Origin: Blasia pusilla
Taxonomy: Eukaryota > Marchantiophyta > Marchantiopsida > Blasiales
Length of the DNA: 64,000 nucleotides
NCBI GenBank assembly: GCA_050084515.1
Contig: CM114274.1
Coordinates: 3,410,001-3,474,000, forward strand
Direction: 5' to 3'
Shown: in pieces, positions 12,936 through 23,572 of the stretch
How positions within the stretch are numbered: position 1 is the first letter of the stretch
Layout: the number at the start of each line of letters is the position of its first letter
Notes under the pieces: model-generated
What the model saw: the letters and a program-made list of their open reading frames with translations, nothing else
Told to the model about the DNA's origin: nothing
Databases searched by the model: none
Made by a program: the position numbers and the translations under genes

Positions 12936-13450
12936 TGTCACGACTGTTAGGATAGATCCGTGGGATCTAGCAGAGCGTCTTCACGAGTAGTGGAGGACAG
13001 ACCCAGGAGGTCGAGAATGATCTGTTGAGGCCCCGGGAAACCTGAGAGAGCAGGTTTCCCCTACGTTTCGGCTCATTTGGAGCTATATAGAGAAACTTAC
13101 TATTTCAGGTAAGTTTCCATGTTGGGGAGAGTTGACTTTCTATTTTTGGTAAGTGGCCCTTGACCTCTTACATCAGGTCAAGAGCCAAGTAGGTGACTTG
13201 GGAGCATAGGTTATCATGGAGAGAGTTTGGGAGAGGGGAGGGGTATACCTCAAGGAGAGAGAGCTTGAGAGCTCAATCTCTCTTTATTGAACCTCTTGGC
13301 ATGAGGCGGCGGAGCTATGGTCCCTTGCCTTGTGAGTGTAACCCAAGCCTCTCATTAGGAGAGTGGGTTTGGTTTGACATGAGAGAGAGTGCACACCTTT
13401 GAGAGCTATGGTGTGAGATGGTGTAGAGAGAGATTGGATCGTACTTTACA
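12936..13450 (+). repeat. 5' LTR of element 1 (tail missing)
   Basis: Matches the 3' LTR (22933-23446) almost base for base from TGTCACGACTGTTAGG to GGATCGTACTTTA. The ~125-bp tail that finishes the 3' LTR is absent and replaced by unrelated sequence starting CAAAGAGAGAATTGGAG. No standard initiator-Met primer-binding site (TGGTATCAGAGC-like) follows directly. Confidence 0.8.
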
Positions 13451-14035
13451 AAGAGAGAATTGGAGAGCTACAATGTGGGAGCTTGCTGGAGTTTCGATGT
13501 GTTTGTAGGTTAGGGACCGTGTTCCCTGCTTCATGACTCATGGCAGTGCTCACGGGAGCAAGAGTCATTCAGTTTGCTATTTTCCTTTACCATTTTCTCG
13601 TACGGGAGAGTGGCGCGCGGAAGCGTTGCCCAAATGTTGGTAGAATTTGAGTGTGTGGGCGGATTACCCACGCCGATGCTCTCGGGAGCACCATGTAGCT
13701 TTCTGATTTTTCTTTTCACAAGTTTTACATTTTCGTTGGGAGAAATCAGCGCAGAAGCGCTGCTGAATGGTGGGTAGAAGAAAGAGACGTTGGGGTTTAC
13801 CACAGTCCCCATCAGTTTTTATAGGATTTTCCGATTCAAAATATTTTCTTATGCCATCGTAGATCTTGAAGCTGTGCACGTTGTGGAACAAATGATGCGC
13901 AATTTGGAGCTGCAAGCAGAAAGTTATGGTCAATTTTGTAAAGTGCCAATTTTAGGGTAAAAATCGAAACCCTAAAGTAGCAGCCGCCGTAGGCGGCGCC
14001 GTCACCGTCGACCGCCGTCGTCATCGGCCAGGCCG

Positions 14036-14370
14036 TCAACCCGTCGCCAGAATGTCAACCCGTCGCCAAGACGACAACCCGTCGTCGAGGCCGTCAACCC
14101 GTCGCCAAGACGTCAATCCGTCGCCAGAATGTCAACCCGTCGCCAGGACGTCAACCTGTTGCCAGGCCGTCAACCCGTCGCAGGCCGTCAACCCGTCTCC
14201 AGGCCGTCAACCCGTCGCTAGGCCGTCAACCCTTTGCCAACACGTCAACCCTTCGCGAGGCCGTCAATCCTTCGCGAGGCCGTCAACCCTTCGCTAGGCC
14301 GTCAACCCTTTGCCAGGACGTCAACCCTTTGCCATGCCGTCAACCCTTCGCGAGGCCCTTCAACCCGTAA
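14036..14370 (+). repeat. minisatellite GTCAACCCGTCGCCAGGCC in the leader of element 1
   Basis: About 18 imperfect units of 16-19 bp built on GTCAACC(C/T)(G/T)TCGCCAGGCC, drifting to CCCTTCGCGAGG and CCCTTTGCCA. Element 2 has a shorter, diverged version (about 34360-34500, units like ATCAACGGTC). The block lies between the 5' LTR and gag, where packaging or translational signals are normally found. Pyrimidine/CpG-rich, with no coding role seen. Confidence 0.85.
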
Positions 14371-15225
14371 GCTGGCCCATTACCCGTCAAGCTGCCGTCG
14401 ACCGAATGGAGTACTATTCTGGACGACGTGTGACCCAGTGATTTATGGGGTCCGAGTTTTCTAGCCGTATTATTAATGTTTTGAGTTGGTAGCCGCTCCA
14501 CGAAGATCGAGGACCGTGACGTGCCGCTCGTAGCCGCAACGCGCCGTTGATTGCCGCGCCGTGCCGCTTGTGGCCGCACCACACCGTCTTGATCGCAGAG
14601 CCGTACCGTCATAGTGGAGCAGATTGTGTTTTGCTGGTTTGAGGAGTTTGGCTTCACGACCAAGTTGGGATCAAGGTTTGCAGTTGCTACAGAGCGATTC
14701 AACATTTATTGAGGTTACCCATTCTGGTCTTTTACCTTGCACGCGTGAGGGATTCTGGGATTTGGGTTGTTGATTTGGTGATATTGGGTTGTGTAGATGC
14801 TGAGAGCATCATTTATGTATGTGGTTTAGGGGACATAGACCTGTGTGGGATGTCCGGAGTTGAGGGTAGGTTGTCGATGAGATGATAGCTTGATCAATTT
14901 GCCGCACCACGCCGCTTGCTGCTGCACTTTACACGACTCGGGGAGGGAGAGTGTAGATCGAGTGCCGCATGTTTGGGATGAATGATTGAGGGATTACTCA
15001 CGAGGTTGAGAGTGATCAAGTGAGAGGGGCACGAGGGTCATCACGGCGTCCGTTCGGGACTTTAAGAGGCGAGGTGGTGAACCCGAGAGTAGCTTTAGAG
15101 GTTTTACGCGGAGTGGCGCGAGGTTCCGAGGGTCTCCACGTGAGGGACCACCTCGACCTCCTTGTTTGTCATCGTCAGACGAGGGGGAGGGTGTAGAGGA
15201 GTTTGTGAGCACATAACCACACATT

Positions 15226-16050
15226 GTGAGTGGTCCTACCAGTTGGGCGTACGAGATGGACGACCGGGGTAGAGGACCGCGTAGGTTTTCAGGTGCAATA
15301 GGCACGATTGAGTTGCACGATTTCATAGCAGAGTTTAGTAGTTGGTGCGACTCCCAGCGGGCCAGGAACTCTAGAGAGTTCAACCGATTTACAGCATGGA
15401 ACGGTATGTTCTAGCATTTAGAGGTGGTGCCCATGGACGATTACTATGAGTTCTCTCAGAGATATGCACGTGAGATCGAGGCGTGGAGGCTCTACTATGA
15501 CCCACATTATGTGTCATGGACGGAGCCGTTCCCAGATGAGGAGGAGGAGTTTGGAGAGGCTACTTCCTCTTCCACTAGTGACGTTTTAGGAGGGGTCACT
15601 CGCACGGGAGCAATTATACCGCCTAGTCGGGTTCGTCCCACGTTCAACCCCATGGTTGAGTTCTTTGCTGAGTTGAGGGCCAACTACCAGGGGGTACGGA
15701 CAGAGAAGTTGCGGAGCATCCACGACTTCTAGAGGTGCCCGAGTGAGAGTTTGTGTGAGGCTTACACTCGCTTGCGCTGGTTGATCAACGTCACTCAGGG
15801 GGTGACAGAGGCTCAGGCTATCCAGTCATGGTACGCGATGCTGGACCGGACCCTGCGGACACGGGTGCGGGAGGGGGTGCTTCTTATGAACACCTCTCCT
15901 ACATTGAGAGATGTTTTTAGGACCGCCGAGGTCAGTGTGACTATTGTCGGAGGTATGGTCATACACGCGCCAAGTGTTTCAGTTTTCATCTTGAGTTACG
16001 TCCGGACCGAGGGCCAAAGAGGGCACCAGAGCAAGTAGCCTGTCCGGGTG
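15226..16050 (+). pseudogene. gag of element 1, decayed
   Basis: One reading frame with TAG stops at 15412 and 15730. Recognisable parts are a capsid-like segment with SESLCEAYTRLRWLINVTQG and, in another frame after an indel, a CCHC zinc knuckle CDYCRRYGHTRAKC (CX2CX4HX4C) from 15936. Gag forms the virus-like particle and the knuckle binds RNA. Element 2 carries about 325 bp between capsid and knuckle that is missing here (junction near 15925-15935). A Gly/Arg-rich stretch follows the knuckle. Confidence 0.7.
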
Positions 16051-16571
16051 GGCCTAGAGATCGTGCACCAGGTGGTCCTGTTGGGGGACGAGGAGCTGGA
16101 GTTGCTCGAAAGGGTGGTGGAGCTGCTCGTGGAGGAGGTAGAATACCACCACCTAGACGCGCGGAGGGAGACGCCGGATGTGAGGCTGGGATGGCTGCTC
16201 AGATATAGCAGCTACAGGAGCAGATTGCCGCTATGACATTGAGGTTACCCGATGCCGGATCCGTGGTATCGACATCATATGGAGCAGCCAGAGATCTGGA
16301 GGATCCTGGTTGGATGTGTGGGGTTGCCTAGATGGAGGCCGCTGCAATTGTGATGCGTGGAGCAGCCGCAGAGTTGGATCCACAGCGAGGGGAAGCCAGA
16401 AAACATACTAGGCTTCCTCAATCTTTCACGTTGTCCGAAGCGATGAGGACCCGATCGATGGGGCCTCATCAAAGTTCCTTGAGAGTTGGTGATGTTGTTG
16501 GTGTGTAGGCACAGAGGGGGATGGGAGAAGCGAGTGCGACAACTCCTATTGTTGATGCTTAGGAGGGGCAT

Positions 16572-17546
16572 GTGTCAAGCACGTTGTTGGGGGCGGCCAC
16601 CGTTGTGTACCGCACTCTTTTATTTTCTGCTTCCGATGTTATGATGTTGGGGAGTACGCCCGCCGAGGCTTTTCGGCTGACCGCTTCGCTATGTGAGCAC
16701 GGAGTTGGAGTTCCTCCATCACGTTCAGAGGTGATTGCAGAGGAGGTGATGGACTTGCCCTTGGAGCGGATGCTCGGACCGTCCACGTCAGATTCATGGC
16801 AGGCTGCGGCTGCTAGGATGGCGGAGATGCCCGCTAGACCCGCGATAGAGCGTGCCATGGCTTCTCCTGATGTTGTATTGCTCGATAACCGAGGAGAGGT
16901 CTTCAAGTTGGTGAGTCCTGGAGGTAGAGCTTTTAGTCCGCAACGCGTCTTGTTGGATTCAGGAGCGGAACCCCTGATGTTGGGGAAAGCGTCATTCAGA
17001 GGATTGGGCTTGACGAGAGCTGATGTGGAGGGTTGTCCATTCCGGATACAGACATCCTTGGGTGGAGCGAGTACCACACAGTATATCACCCGATAGGAGG
17101 TCGTGGTGAGGATTCGCCCGGGACATCCTACAGATGAGTCCGTGGTGCGCGCCAAGGCGATAGTGACTGATGCCGAGTCCTACAACGTCTTGGTTGATGG
17201 AGCAGTGTTATACCTGATGGGATTTTCCCTAGATTACTGGGAGGAGTCAACGTCCTACAGACCAGGATGGCAGTCAGGTGATGGGCGCCTTAGCTGATTA
17301 CCCGTTTGATTCACAGGTGTAGTGATCGAGCAACGGCTAGGAGAGATGGTGACCTTAGCAGCATTTTGGAGTGCCATCACTTGGCCTAGTGATTTGATTG
17401 AGGGACATGTCCATGCAGGGGATACTCCCATTCCTGACATTTCTATGGAGAGGAGTGTTATGGTAGCTGCATCATTCCTTGGAGGAGAGGTGCCGTTGTG
17501 GGGCTCGACTGAGGAGCTTCGACGATTGGCAGATGAGCACGTGTAG
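16572..17546 (+). pseudogene. aspartic protease region of element 1
   Basis: A frame of 174 codons (16572-17096) contains LLDSGAEPLMLG at about 16950-16985, the D-S-G-A active-site loop of a retroviral-type aspartic protease. After a stop the same frame continues with a YNVLVDGAVLYLMG segment (17180-17225), the usual second half of gypsy proteases, and runs to 17546. This frame is also the one used by the methyltransferase downstream, so the two were probably joined in one polyprotein. Confidence 0.7.
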
Positions 17547-17548
17547 AC

Positions 17549-18136
17549 TCCAATCTTCTAGTCCTAGATAAAAAAATCTTGATCTAGGGCCTTGCCTTAT
17601 GCCATATGATTCAAGGTTGCATATGGATATGTTAGTGCGGGTGTGGGTTCCTATGTTCCGCAGTTGAGTCTGCCCTACCCGCAACGAAGATCCAGACTCG
17701 ACTGTCGTACGCATACACATTGCTACACAACATACATCGCTGTCATTGAATACACACACAAACACACACGATCCCATGCTAACTCATGACATCCATACAC
17801 AGAGGCAAGAAGTACCAAAATATCTCTTTGTAGAGTAAGATCCAAGCTCTCTCTACACCATCTCATACCATATCTCTCAAAGGTGGATACTTTCTCTCAT
17901 ATCAAACCAAATCCACTCTCCTAATGAGAGGCTTGGGTTACACTCACAAGGCAAGGGACCATAGCTCCACCGCCTTATGCCAAGAGGTTCAACAAAGAGA
18001 GAATGAGCTCTCAAGCTCTCTCTCTTGGAGGTATACCCCCTTCCCTCTCCCAAGCCCTCTCAACGGTAACCTATGCTCGTAGGTCATCTCCTTGGCTCTT
18101 GACCTACTGTAGCGAGTCAAGGGCTACTTCCCAAAG
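17549..18136 (-). repeat. antisense LTR nested in element 1 between protease and methyltransferase
   Basis: In element 2 the protease-side GAGCACGTGCAGAC runs directly into CGTGTGGAGCGAG. In element 1 the same junction is split by 588 bp. Most of the insert (about 17700-18130) is the reverse complement of the family LTR, from the tail to the segment near TTTTTGGTAAG. The first ~190 bp of the LTR are absent, and about 145 bp at the left are unrelated. 588 is a multiple of three, so the phase between protease and methyltransferase is retained by chance. No target duplication was seen. Confidence 0.85.
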
Positions 18137-19300
18137 CGTGTGGAGCGAGGCGTTTGCACCGGAGCGTGACGGATCTGAGGAACCCGAGGTAGCAGGGAGT
18201 GCTACGATGACACCCTTGGATACCACACCCATTGTGTGGTGTATCCCAGAGGAGGGTATTCGAGTGTTAGATCTCTTTGGAGGGATTAGCACCGGGTTAT
18301 TTGTTGTTTTGCGAGGCGTGGAGTGCGAGTCTGGCGAAGCACTGTATGTGGAGAGTGATGATGTTGCGAGGCGCGTCTCACTACGACATGTGACGGAGTT
18401 ACGCCTACGTTTTCCCGACTTATTGTCTGCGTCCGTAGTACAGGAGTACCAGAGTTCCCTACCGAGGGATATTTCGTTGTTGGGGGCGCAGGACTTAGAG
18501 TGGGTAGGGACCATTGATTCGGTCATTTCTGGTTGGCCATGTCAAGGCCAATCGAGTGCTAGACGAGGCAACGGGTTGGCTGACACTTAGTCCAGGTTGT
18601 TTTGGGTGATGTTGAGGGTCTTACGGCAGTTGCAAGAGCACCAGTCTCGTTCTCCAACCTATATTCTGGAGAATGTGCCGATCTTAGGAGACTCCAGATC
18701 ACGGGTGGTGATGAGTGCTCATCAGGTGCGTGCCTGGATCGGCCCAGCAGTGTTTTTGGATGCGGCGAGTGTAGGTTCTAGAGCCCATCGCCCGCGTCTA
18801 TAGTGGACCAACTTGGTGCCCCATGCGGTGTTATGGAGGGCGTATGCGAGAGTGGAGCGCCCCTCCCATTTGTTAGTGGATTCCATTCTTGATCCACGTC
18901 ATCGATCAGAGGCAGTGAGGCACGATGATCGACCACCGTTTACTGTGGTCAACAGAGTAGGCAGGTCGCGGGCAGCCTTGCCCACGTTTGTGAGTTTTCC
19001 CGCTTCTTATGCATACAAGGAGGCTGGTCCTGGCTTGGTTTGGGATGACCAGGTTTAGCGGTTGGTGGAGCCCAACACCGACGAGAGAGAGCGAGTGATG
19101 GGATTTCCCAACTGACGGCAGTACCATCAGTGTCAGAGGCATCACGACGCCATGTCTTGGGTCAGGCGATGGACCTGAACTGCTTGACATGGATCCTCAG
19201 CTTGGGAGTGGCTGAGCAGGGTCGTATGAGATCGCGATAGATCACAACGGTTGCGTTGGTGAGCCCCTTGCCTACCGAGACGGTGGAGGCAGTGGCTGGG
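18137..19300 (+). pseudogene. cytosine-5 DNA methyltransferase domain (DNMT3-like) of element 1
   Basis: Motifs in canonical order: motif I VLDLFGGISTG (18264-18296); acidic cofactor-loop YVESDDVARRV; motif IV GWPCQGQS with catalytic Cys codon 18540-18542; motif VI ENV (18669-18677); a motif VIII-like SRAHRPRLW (about 18780); and a C-terminal block DERERVMGFP. The enzyme would move a methyl group from S-adenosylmethionine to C5 of cytosine in DNA. The ERERxMGFP ending resembles DNMT3/DRM enzymes, but PCQ is more typical of DNMT1 and bacterial enzymes than the DNMT3 PCN. TAG stops at 18588, 18801 and 19056 and a 5-bp deletion near 19110 break it; the reading phase is otherwise intact. Confidence 0.85.
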
Positions 19301-19519
19301 GGCGAGACCCGAGGAGATCTACGCACCAGGGGAGATCGGCAGAGACACCCTTAGACTTCTTGGGATGTTTTGCAGGTACGCAAGGAGATGATAGCCACAA
19401 CATCGAGCGTGGTTTCGGGCACTACACGTGGAGGAGATCAGAGTTTGCAGTTGGCTGCAAAAGAGCGGCCGAGTGTTGTTGTTCGAGACGGGGTTGCACC
19501 ATAGCAACCACCGATACCC

Positions 19520-20450
19520 GTGCCGGAGAGTCCTACCATAGTCACGATGGAGACTTGGGAGCCAGATATGGGCCCTAAGTTGATAGGAGGAGAGCGGCGC
19601 CGAATACATCAGTTCTTCAAGAGTTATAGGAGCTGCTTTGCGTTTAGCATGGAGGATTTGGGTACGCTGAAGGGACCGGGGATCCACATTGAGTTGTCGA
19701 GTGATACGCCGATCTTCCGACGACCCTACAAATGCTGATGATATGGAGAGGGCTCGATTGAGTAGGAGCCAGGACTTGGTCGAGCAGGACTAGTGGAGAT
19801 GTCGCATGGGAGTATGCATCTGCCCATTGTCATGCCCGCCAAGAAGGATGTGCATGGCAACTGGACGGATAGGCAGATGTGTGGGGATTACCGACCTATC
19901 AATCGGCAGACGAAGTCCGATAGGTATGTCATGCCCACCCGTGAGGAGATCTTTGATGCGATTGGTCACGCAAAGGTCTTTAGTTCATTGGATTTCTGAG
20001 CCGGATACCATGTTGCCTATCGATTGGAGGACAGCGGAAAGACGGCATTTTGGGGCATCGAACCTCACGGGAAGGATTGTTTGTACCAGTGGCGGTTCTT
20101 ACCATTTGGGTTAAGGAACGCCCCGGCTGAGTTTCAGAGGGTCATGGATAGGATCTTGGCTATTCTGGATTTTGCTAGGTGTTATATTGATGACATCGTA
20201 GTCTTTAGCGCCACAGTTGAGGAGCATGAGCGACATCTAGAGGAGGTGTTTCGACGATTGCAATTACATGGGGTGAAGCTACATCCAGGCAAGTGCAAGT
20301 TCTTCTACGACCAGATTGAGTACTTGGGTCATACGATATACCCAGGGGGCCTTGGTGTTTAGCAGACAAAGGTAGAGGCTATCTCACGCATTCCACGCCC
20401 TATAGATGTGAGCCGTGTTTGCGCATTCATGGAATTGGTGAACTTCTATC
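19520..20450 (+). pseudogene. reverse transcriptase of element 1
   Basis: Reads through in one frame with stops (TGA at 19997, TAG at 20360). Seen are a CGDYRPIN-type segment (written MCGDYRPINRQT), VFSSLDF, FLPFGLRNAPAEFQRVMD, and the catalytic CYIDDIVVFS (about 20170-20200) followed by YLGHTI. This is the Ty3/gypsy type of RT. It copies element RNA into DNA. Confidence 0.88.
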
Positions 20451-20534
20451 GGTGATACGTCAAGGGATTCAGTTCGATTGCGAAGCCGTTGACCTTGCTG
20501 ACGAAGGTAGATCACGAGTAGCATTGGGGATAAG

Positions 20535-20990
20535 CAGGAGCGAGCATTTCATTTGCTCAAGGATAGGTTGACGTCCGCGCCCATCTTGAGGAGACCGATC
20601 AGGGGGCTTCCTTTCCAGTTGCACACAGATTGGAGCATGTTGGGGCTTGGAGCGGTGCTCACCCAACATGATGATGAGAGTAGAGAGTTCGTGGTGGCTT
20701 ACGCTAGCCGCTCGAACAACCCTGCAGAGACGAAGTACAGCTCGTATGAGGGTGAGTGCTTGCCTGCGGCGTGGGCTGTCGCGAATTTCAGGTGTTACTT
20801 ATTCGGCAACCCCTTTACCATCATCACTGATCATGAACCACTAAAGTGGTTGATGGAGTCCGACAAGCTTATAAGGAAGCTTGCGAGATGGGCTCTATTG
20901 TTGCAGGAGTATGATTTTCAAGTGGTACATAGACGTGGGACGCTCAACCAAGATGTTGATGGGTTGAGTTGTAACCCATGCCTGAGTCAG
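20535..20990 (+). pseudogene. RNase H and connection domain of element 1
   Basis: Frame-shifted relative to RT. Contains LHTDWSMLGLGAVLTQHD, YSSYEGECLPAAWAV and ITDHEPLKWLM, typical of gypsy RNase H, then LNQDVDGLSCNPC linking to the integrase. It degrades the RNA strand during reverse transcription. Confidence 0.85.
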
Positions 20991-21059
20991 CAAGATGCGA
21001 CTGGAGCTCAATGGCATGGAGAGAGTGATGAGGAGTCGGTGCCAAGATGACACGCGTCA

Positions 21060-22440
21060 GCCTATTTAGGCATGCTGGCTATGGAGAGCCACAGTGTGGA
21101 GACTTTGATGGCCAGGTCTAGTGGAGAGTCCTTGGATCCCAAGGCTAGTGAGGACACGACAAGTGGCCGAGATATTCATGATGATGGATTAGTCTTGGAG
21201 TACCTTCGTACAAGCAGCGTTGCGAGCACCGTGGATGCTAGAGAGCGGGATCGGATCCTACAGCGGGCCAGATGGTTCCGTTGGGAGGGGACACATGTTT
21301 TGAGGGTTTGGGAGGATGGCAGAGTACGCGTAGTGCCGCATCCTTGGCAGAGAGCACGACTAGTGCAGCATGCCCACGAGGAGTTGGGTCACTTTGGGGT
21401 GAAGCGGACGTACAGCTTGCTCCAGATTCAGTATTGATGGCAAGGCATGCAGACTGACGTTTAGTAGTCTGTTGCCAGGTGCATGGTGTGTGATCGGGGC
21501 CGAGCATCGTTCAATGCGCCGACTCCACACTTGCATCCATTACCGATCATGGACTTAGGCTATAGATAGAGTTTGGATTTTGCAGGACCTTTGCCTTTGA
21601 CGGAGCATCATAGTCGTTATGTGTTGGTGATGATCGAGCACTTCTCGAAGTGGATCGAGTTGGTTGCATTGCCTGGCAAAGCGAGTGAGGGAGTAGCTTA
21701 TGCCTTCCTTGACAAAGTGTTGAGTCATTATGGCTCGTATGAGGCTGAGGTGCTGACAGACCAGGGTACGGAGTTTCGTGGTGAGTTCCAAGCCTTGTGT
21801 GATCAAGCGCTGATCGACCACCGCACGACTTCGCGAGATCATCCCGAGCCGGATGGATTAGCGGAGAGAGTTGTGCAGATGGTGAATAGGGGTTTACGCA
21901 AGTATGGCTTGCAGAGAGGTCACCTAGGAGATTGGGACCTCCAGTTGCCATGGTTGGCGATGAAATACAGATTCAACACGCAGGCATCCTAAGCGTCTTT
22001 TTCACCGTACTTGCTACTTTATGGCCGAGAGCCAGATTTACCTGCCGCCATTTGTCGAGATGCTGGTGAGGTGCTGGACCTTGATGAACCAGATGTATGG
22101 GTATGAGCATGTTCTCAGAGGGCTGAGTTGTTTCAGAGAGTGATGCCCATGGCGTTCGAGAACTTGGCGATTGCGCAACATTGAGATACGTTGAGGTATA
22201 TGACTATTCGGGGTGGTGGTTATCGACCAACTATCCGGAGGTTTCATCAGGGAGATTATGTCTACATGCAGCAGACGGCACCGACGACGTTGGATATGAC
22301 TGCAGGGCGCACTATCCTGAGAGTGCGTGACGTTTTTCCATCCGGTGTTCTCTTGCTGGAGGGACGCGATGGTATGGTATGGAAGGACCATGTGCGTAAT
22401 TGTGCGCCATCTCACCTTCCTAACGTTGATGGTACAGTAG
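21060..22440 (+). pseudogene. integrase of element 1
   Basis: An H2C2 zinc module (HEELGHFGVKRTYSLL then CMVCDRGRASFN) is followed by the catalytic core: SLDFAGPLPL, VLTDQGTEFRGEF and PEPDGLAERVVQ carry the D-D-E positions. A C-terminal beta-barrel-like segment (VLLLEGRDGMVWKDHVRNC) follows. Stops at 21462, 21567 and 21990 and others near 22106 and 22183 interrupt it. Integrase inserts the cDNA into the genome. Confidence 0.87.
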
Positions 22441-22463
22441 ATCCGAGCTTAGCAGTAGTTCCT

Positions 22464-22616
22464 GCAGGCTTGCGTTGTATGTTGTGTGGTTCTAGTCGTG
22501 GTGCGACCACGATGCTTGTGTGTGATAGATGTTCGAGAGGTTGGCATATAGCATGTCTGACGCCAGCTCTCACTAGGATTCCTCGAGGACGATGGATGTA
22601 TCCCATATGTACATAG
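22464..22616 (+). pseudogene. PHD finger at the integrase C-terminus of element 1
   Basis: Same frame as the integrase tail. The cysteine/histidine series CMLC ... CDRCSRGWHIAC ... RGRWMYPIC matches Cys4-His-Cys3 spacing, with Tyr where the first Cys of the last pair (W-x-C-x-x-C) is expected. Element 2 has Ser at that place, so the ancestral residue was probably Cys. PHD fingers read histone H3 tails. Here the finger occupies the place where chromoviruses carry a chromodomain, suggesting chromatin-targeted integration (inference). Confidence 0.82.
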
Positions 22617-22786
22617 AGGAGATACTAGATAGGTTTCGATTCCAACTTTTTCTATGATATGGATGACAGGAAGGTGACTAACGATGGGGCCACATGAGCA
22701 CCTGGCCTTTATGGTCTTAGCGTCCTAGAGATGTATGTCGTGGTAGATAGGGATAGATGGCTATATGGAGTTAGAGGGACCTAACC

Positions 22787-22802
22787 ACCAGCTAGGGGGG
22801 CG
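22787..22802 (+). promoter_or_regulatory. polypurine tract candidate of element 1
   Basis: CTAGGGGGGCGATTG is the only strong purine run near the 3' end; element 2 has CTAGGAGGGCGATTGG at 42762-42777. Plus-strand priming tracts normally touch the 3' LTR. Here about 130 bp of LTR-tail-like sequence lies between the tract and TGTCACG. Confidence 0.5.
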
Positions 22803-22932
22803 ATTGAATATATTTTGGTACTTCTCGCCTCTGTGTATGGATGCCATGAGTTAGCATGGGATCGTGTGTGTTTGTGTGTGTGTTCGATGACAGCGATGTA
22901 TGTTGTGTAGCGATGTGTATGCGCACGACAAC
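22803..22932 (+). repeat. extra copy of the LTR tail before the 3' LTR of element 1
   Basis: ATATTTTGGTACTTCTCGCC to GCGATGTGTATGCGCACGAC repeats the last ~125 bp of the 3' LTR (23446-23572) nearly exactly. Element 2 has the same arrangement (42776-42901 versus 43402-43525). Confidence 0.85.
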
Positions 22933-23572
22933 TATCACGACTGTTAGGATAGATCCGTGGGATCTAGCAGAGCATCTTCACGAGTAGTGGAGGACAGACC
23001 CAGGACGTTGAAAATGACCTGTTGAGGTCCCGGGAAACCTGAGAGAGCAGATTTCCCCTACGTTTCGGCTCATTTGGAGCCATATAGAGAAACTTACTAT
23101 TTCGGGTAAGTTTCCATGTTGGGGATAGTTGACTTTATATTTTTGGTAAGTGGCCCTTGACCTCCTACATCAGGTCAAGAGCCAAGGAGGTGACTTGGGA
23201 GCATAGGTTACCATGGAGAGAGCTTGGGAGAGGGGAGGGGTATACCTCAAGGGGAGAGATCTTGAGAGCTCATTCTCTCTTTTTTGAACCTCTTGGCATG
23301 AGGCGGCAGAGCTATGGTCCCTTGCCTTGTGAGTGTAATCCAAGCCTCTCATTAGGAGAGTGGGTTTGGTTTGACATGAGAGATAGTGCACACCTTTGAG
23401 AACTATGGTGTGAGATGGTGTAGAGAGAGATTGGATCGTACTTTATTGGAGATATTTTGGTACTTCTTGCCTGTATGTATGGATGCCATGAGTTAGCATG
23501 GGATCGTGTGTGTTTGTATGTGTGTTCGATGACAGCGATGTATGTTGTGTAGCGATGTGTATGCGCACGACA
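22933..23572 (+). repeat. 3' LTR of element 1
   Basis: 640 bp, starting TATCACGACTG (TG changed to TA) and ending CGACA. It matches the 5' LTR over the first ~510 bp and the antisense solo LTR at 32083-32683 over nearly its whole length. Confidence 0.85.

Larger units (their letters stand above)
12936..23572 (+). mobile_element. element 1: Ty3/gypsy LTR retrotransposon with DNA methyltransferase and PHD finger
   Basis: About 10.6 kb. It begins TGTCACGACTG (12936) and ends GCGCACGACA (23572); TTGG lies immediately outside both ends, a likely 4-bp target duplication. Order: 5' LTR, GC-rich leader with a minisatellite, gag, protease, nested antisense LTR, cytosine-5 methyltransferase, RT with YIDD, RNase H, H2C2/DDE integrase, PHD finger, purine tract, 3' LTR. 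The RT-before-integrase order defines Ty3/gypsy. Protease and methyltransferase share one reading frame. Many stops, about 325 bp missing in gag relative to element 2, and a 5-bp deletion near 19110 make it inactive. Confidence 0.9.

Noticed and set aside
14036-14370. CRISPR-like array in the gypsy leader
   Set aside because: Units are directly adjacent without unique spacers and lie in a eukaryotic retrotransposon leader; it is a minisatellite.
17472-17777. 101-codon minus-strand frame with Val/Cys-rich start
   Set aside because: Falls on the nested antisense LTR; the GT/CA-rich LTR tail yields the hydrophobic run.
18137-19300. Methyltransferase as an independent host gene invaded by a retrotransposon
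   Set aside because: Two separate elements carry it at the same place and in the pol frame, so it moved as part of the element.
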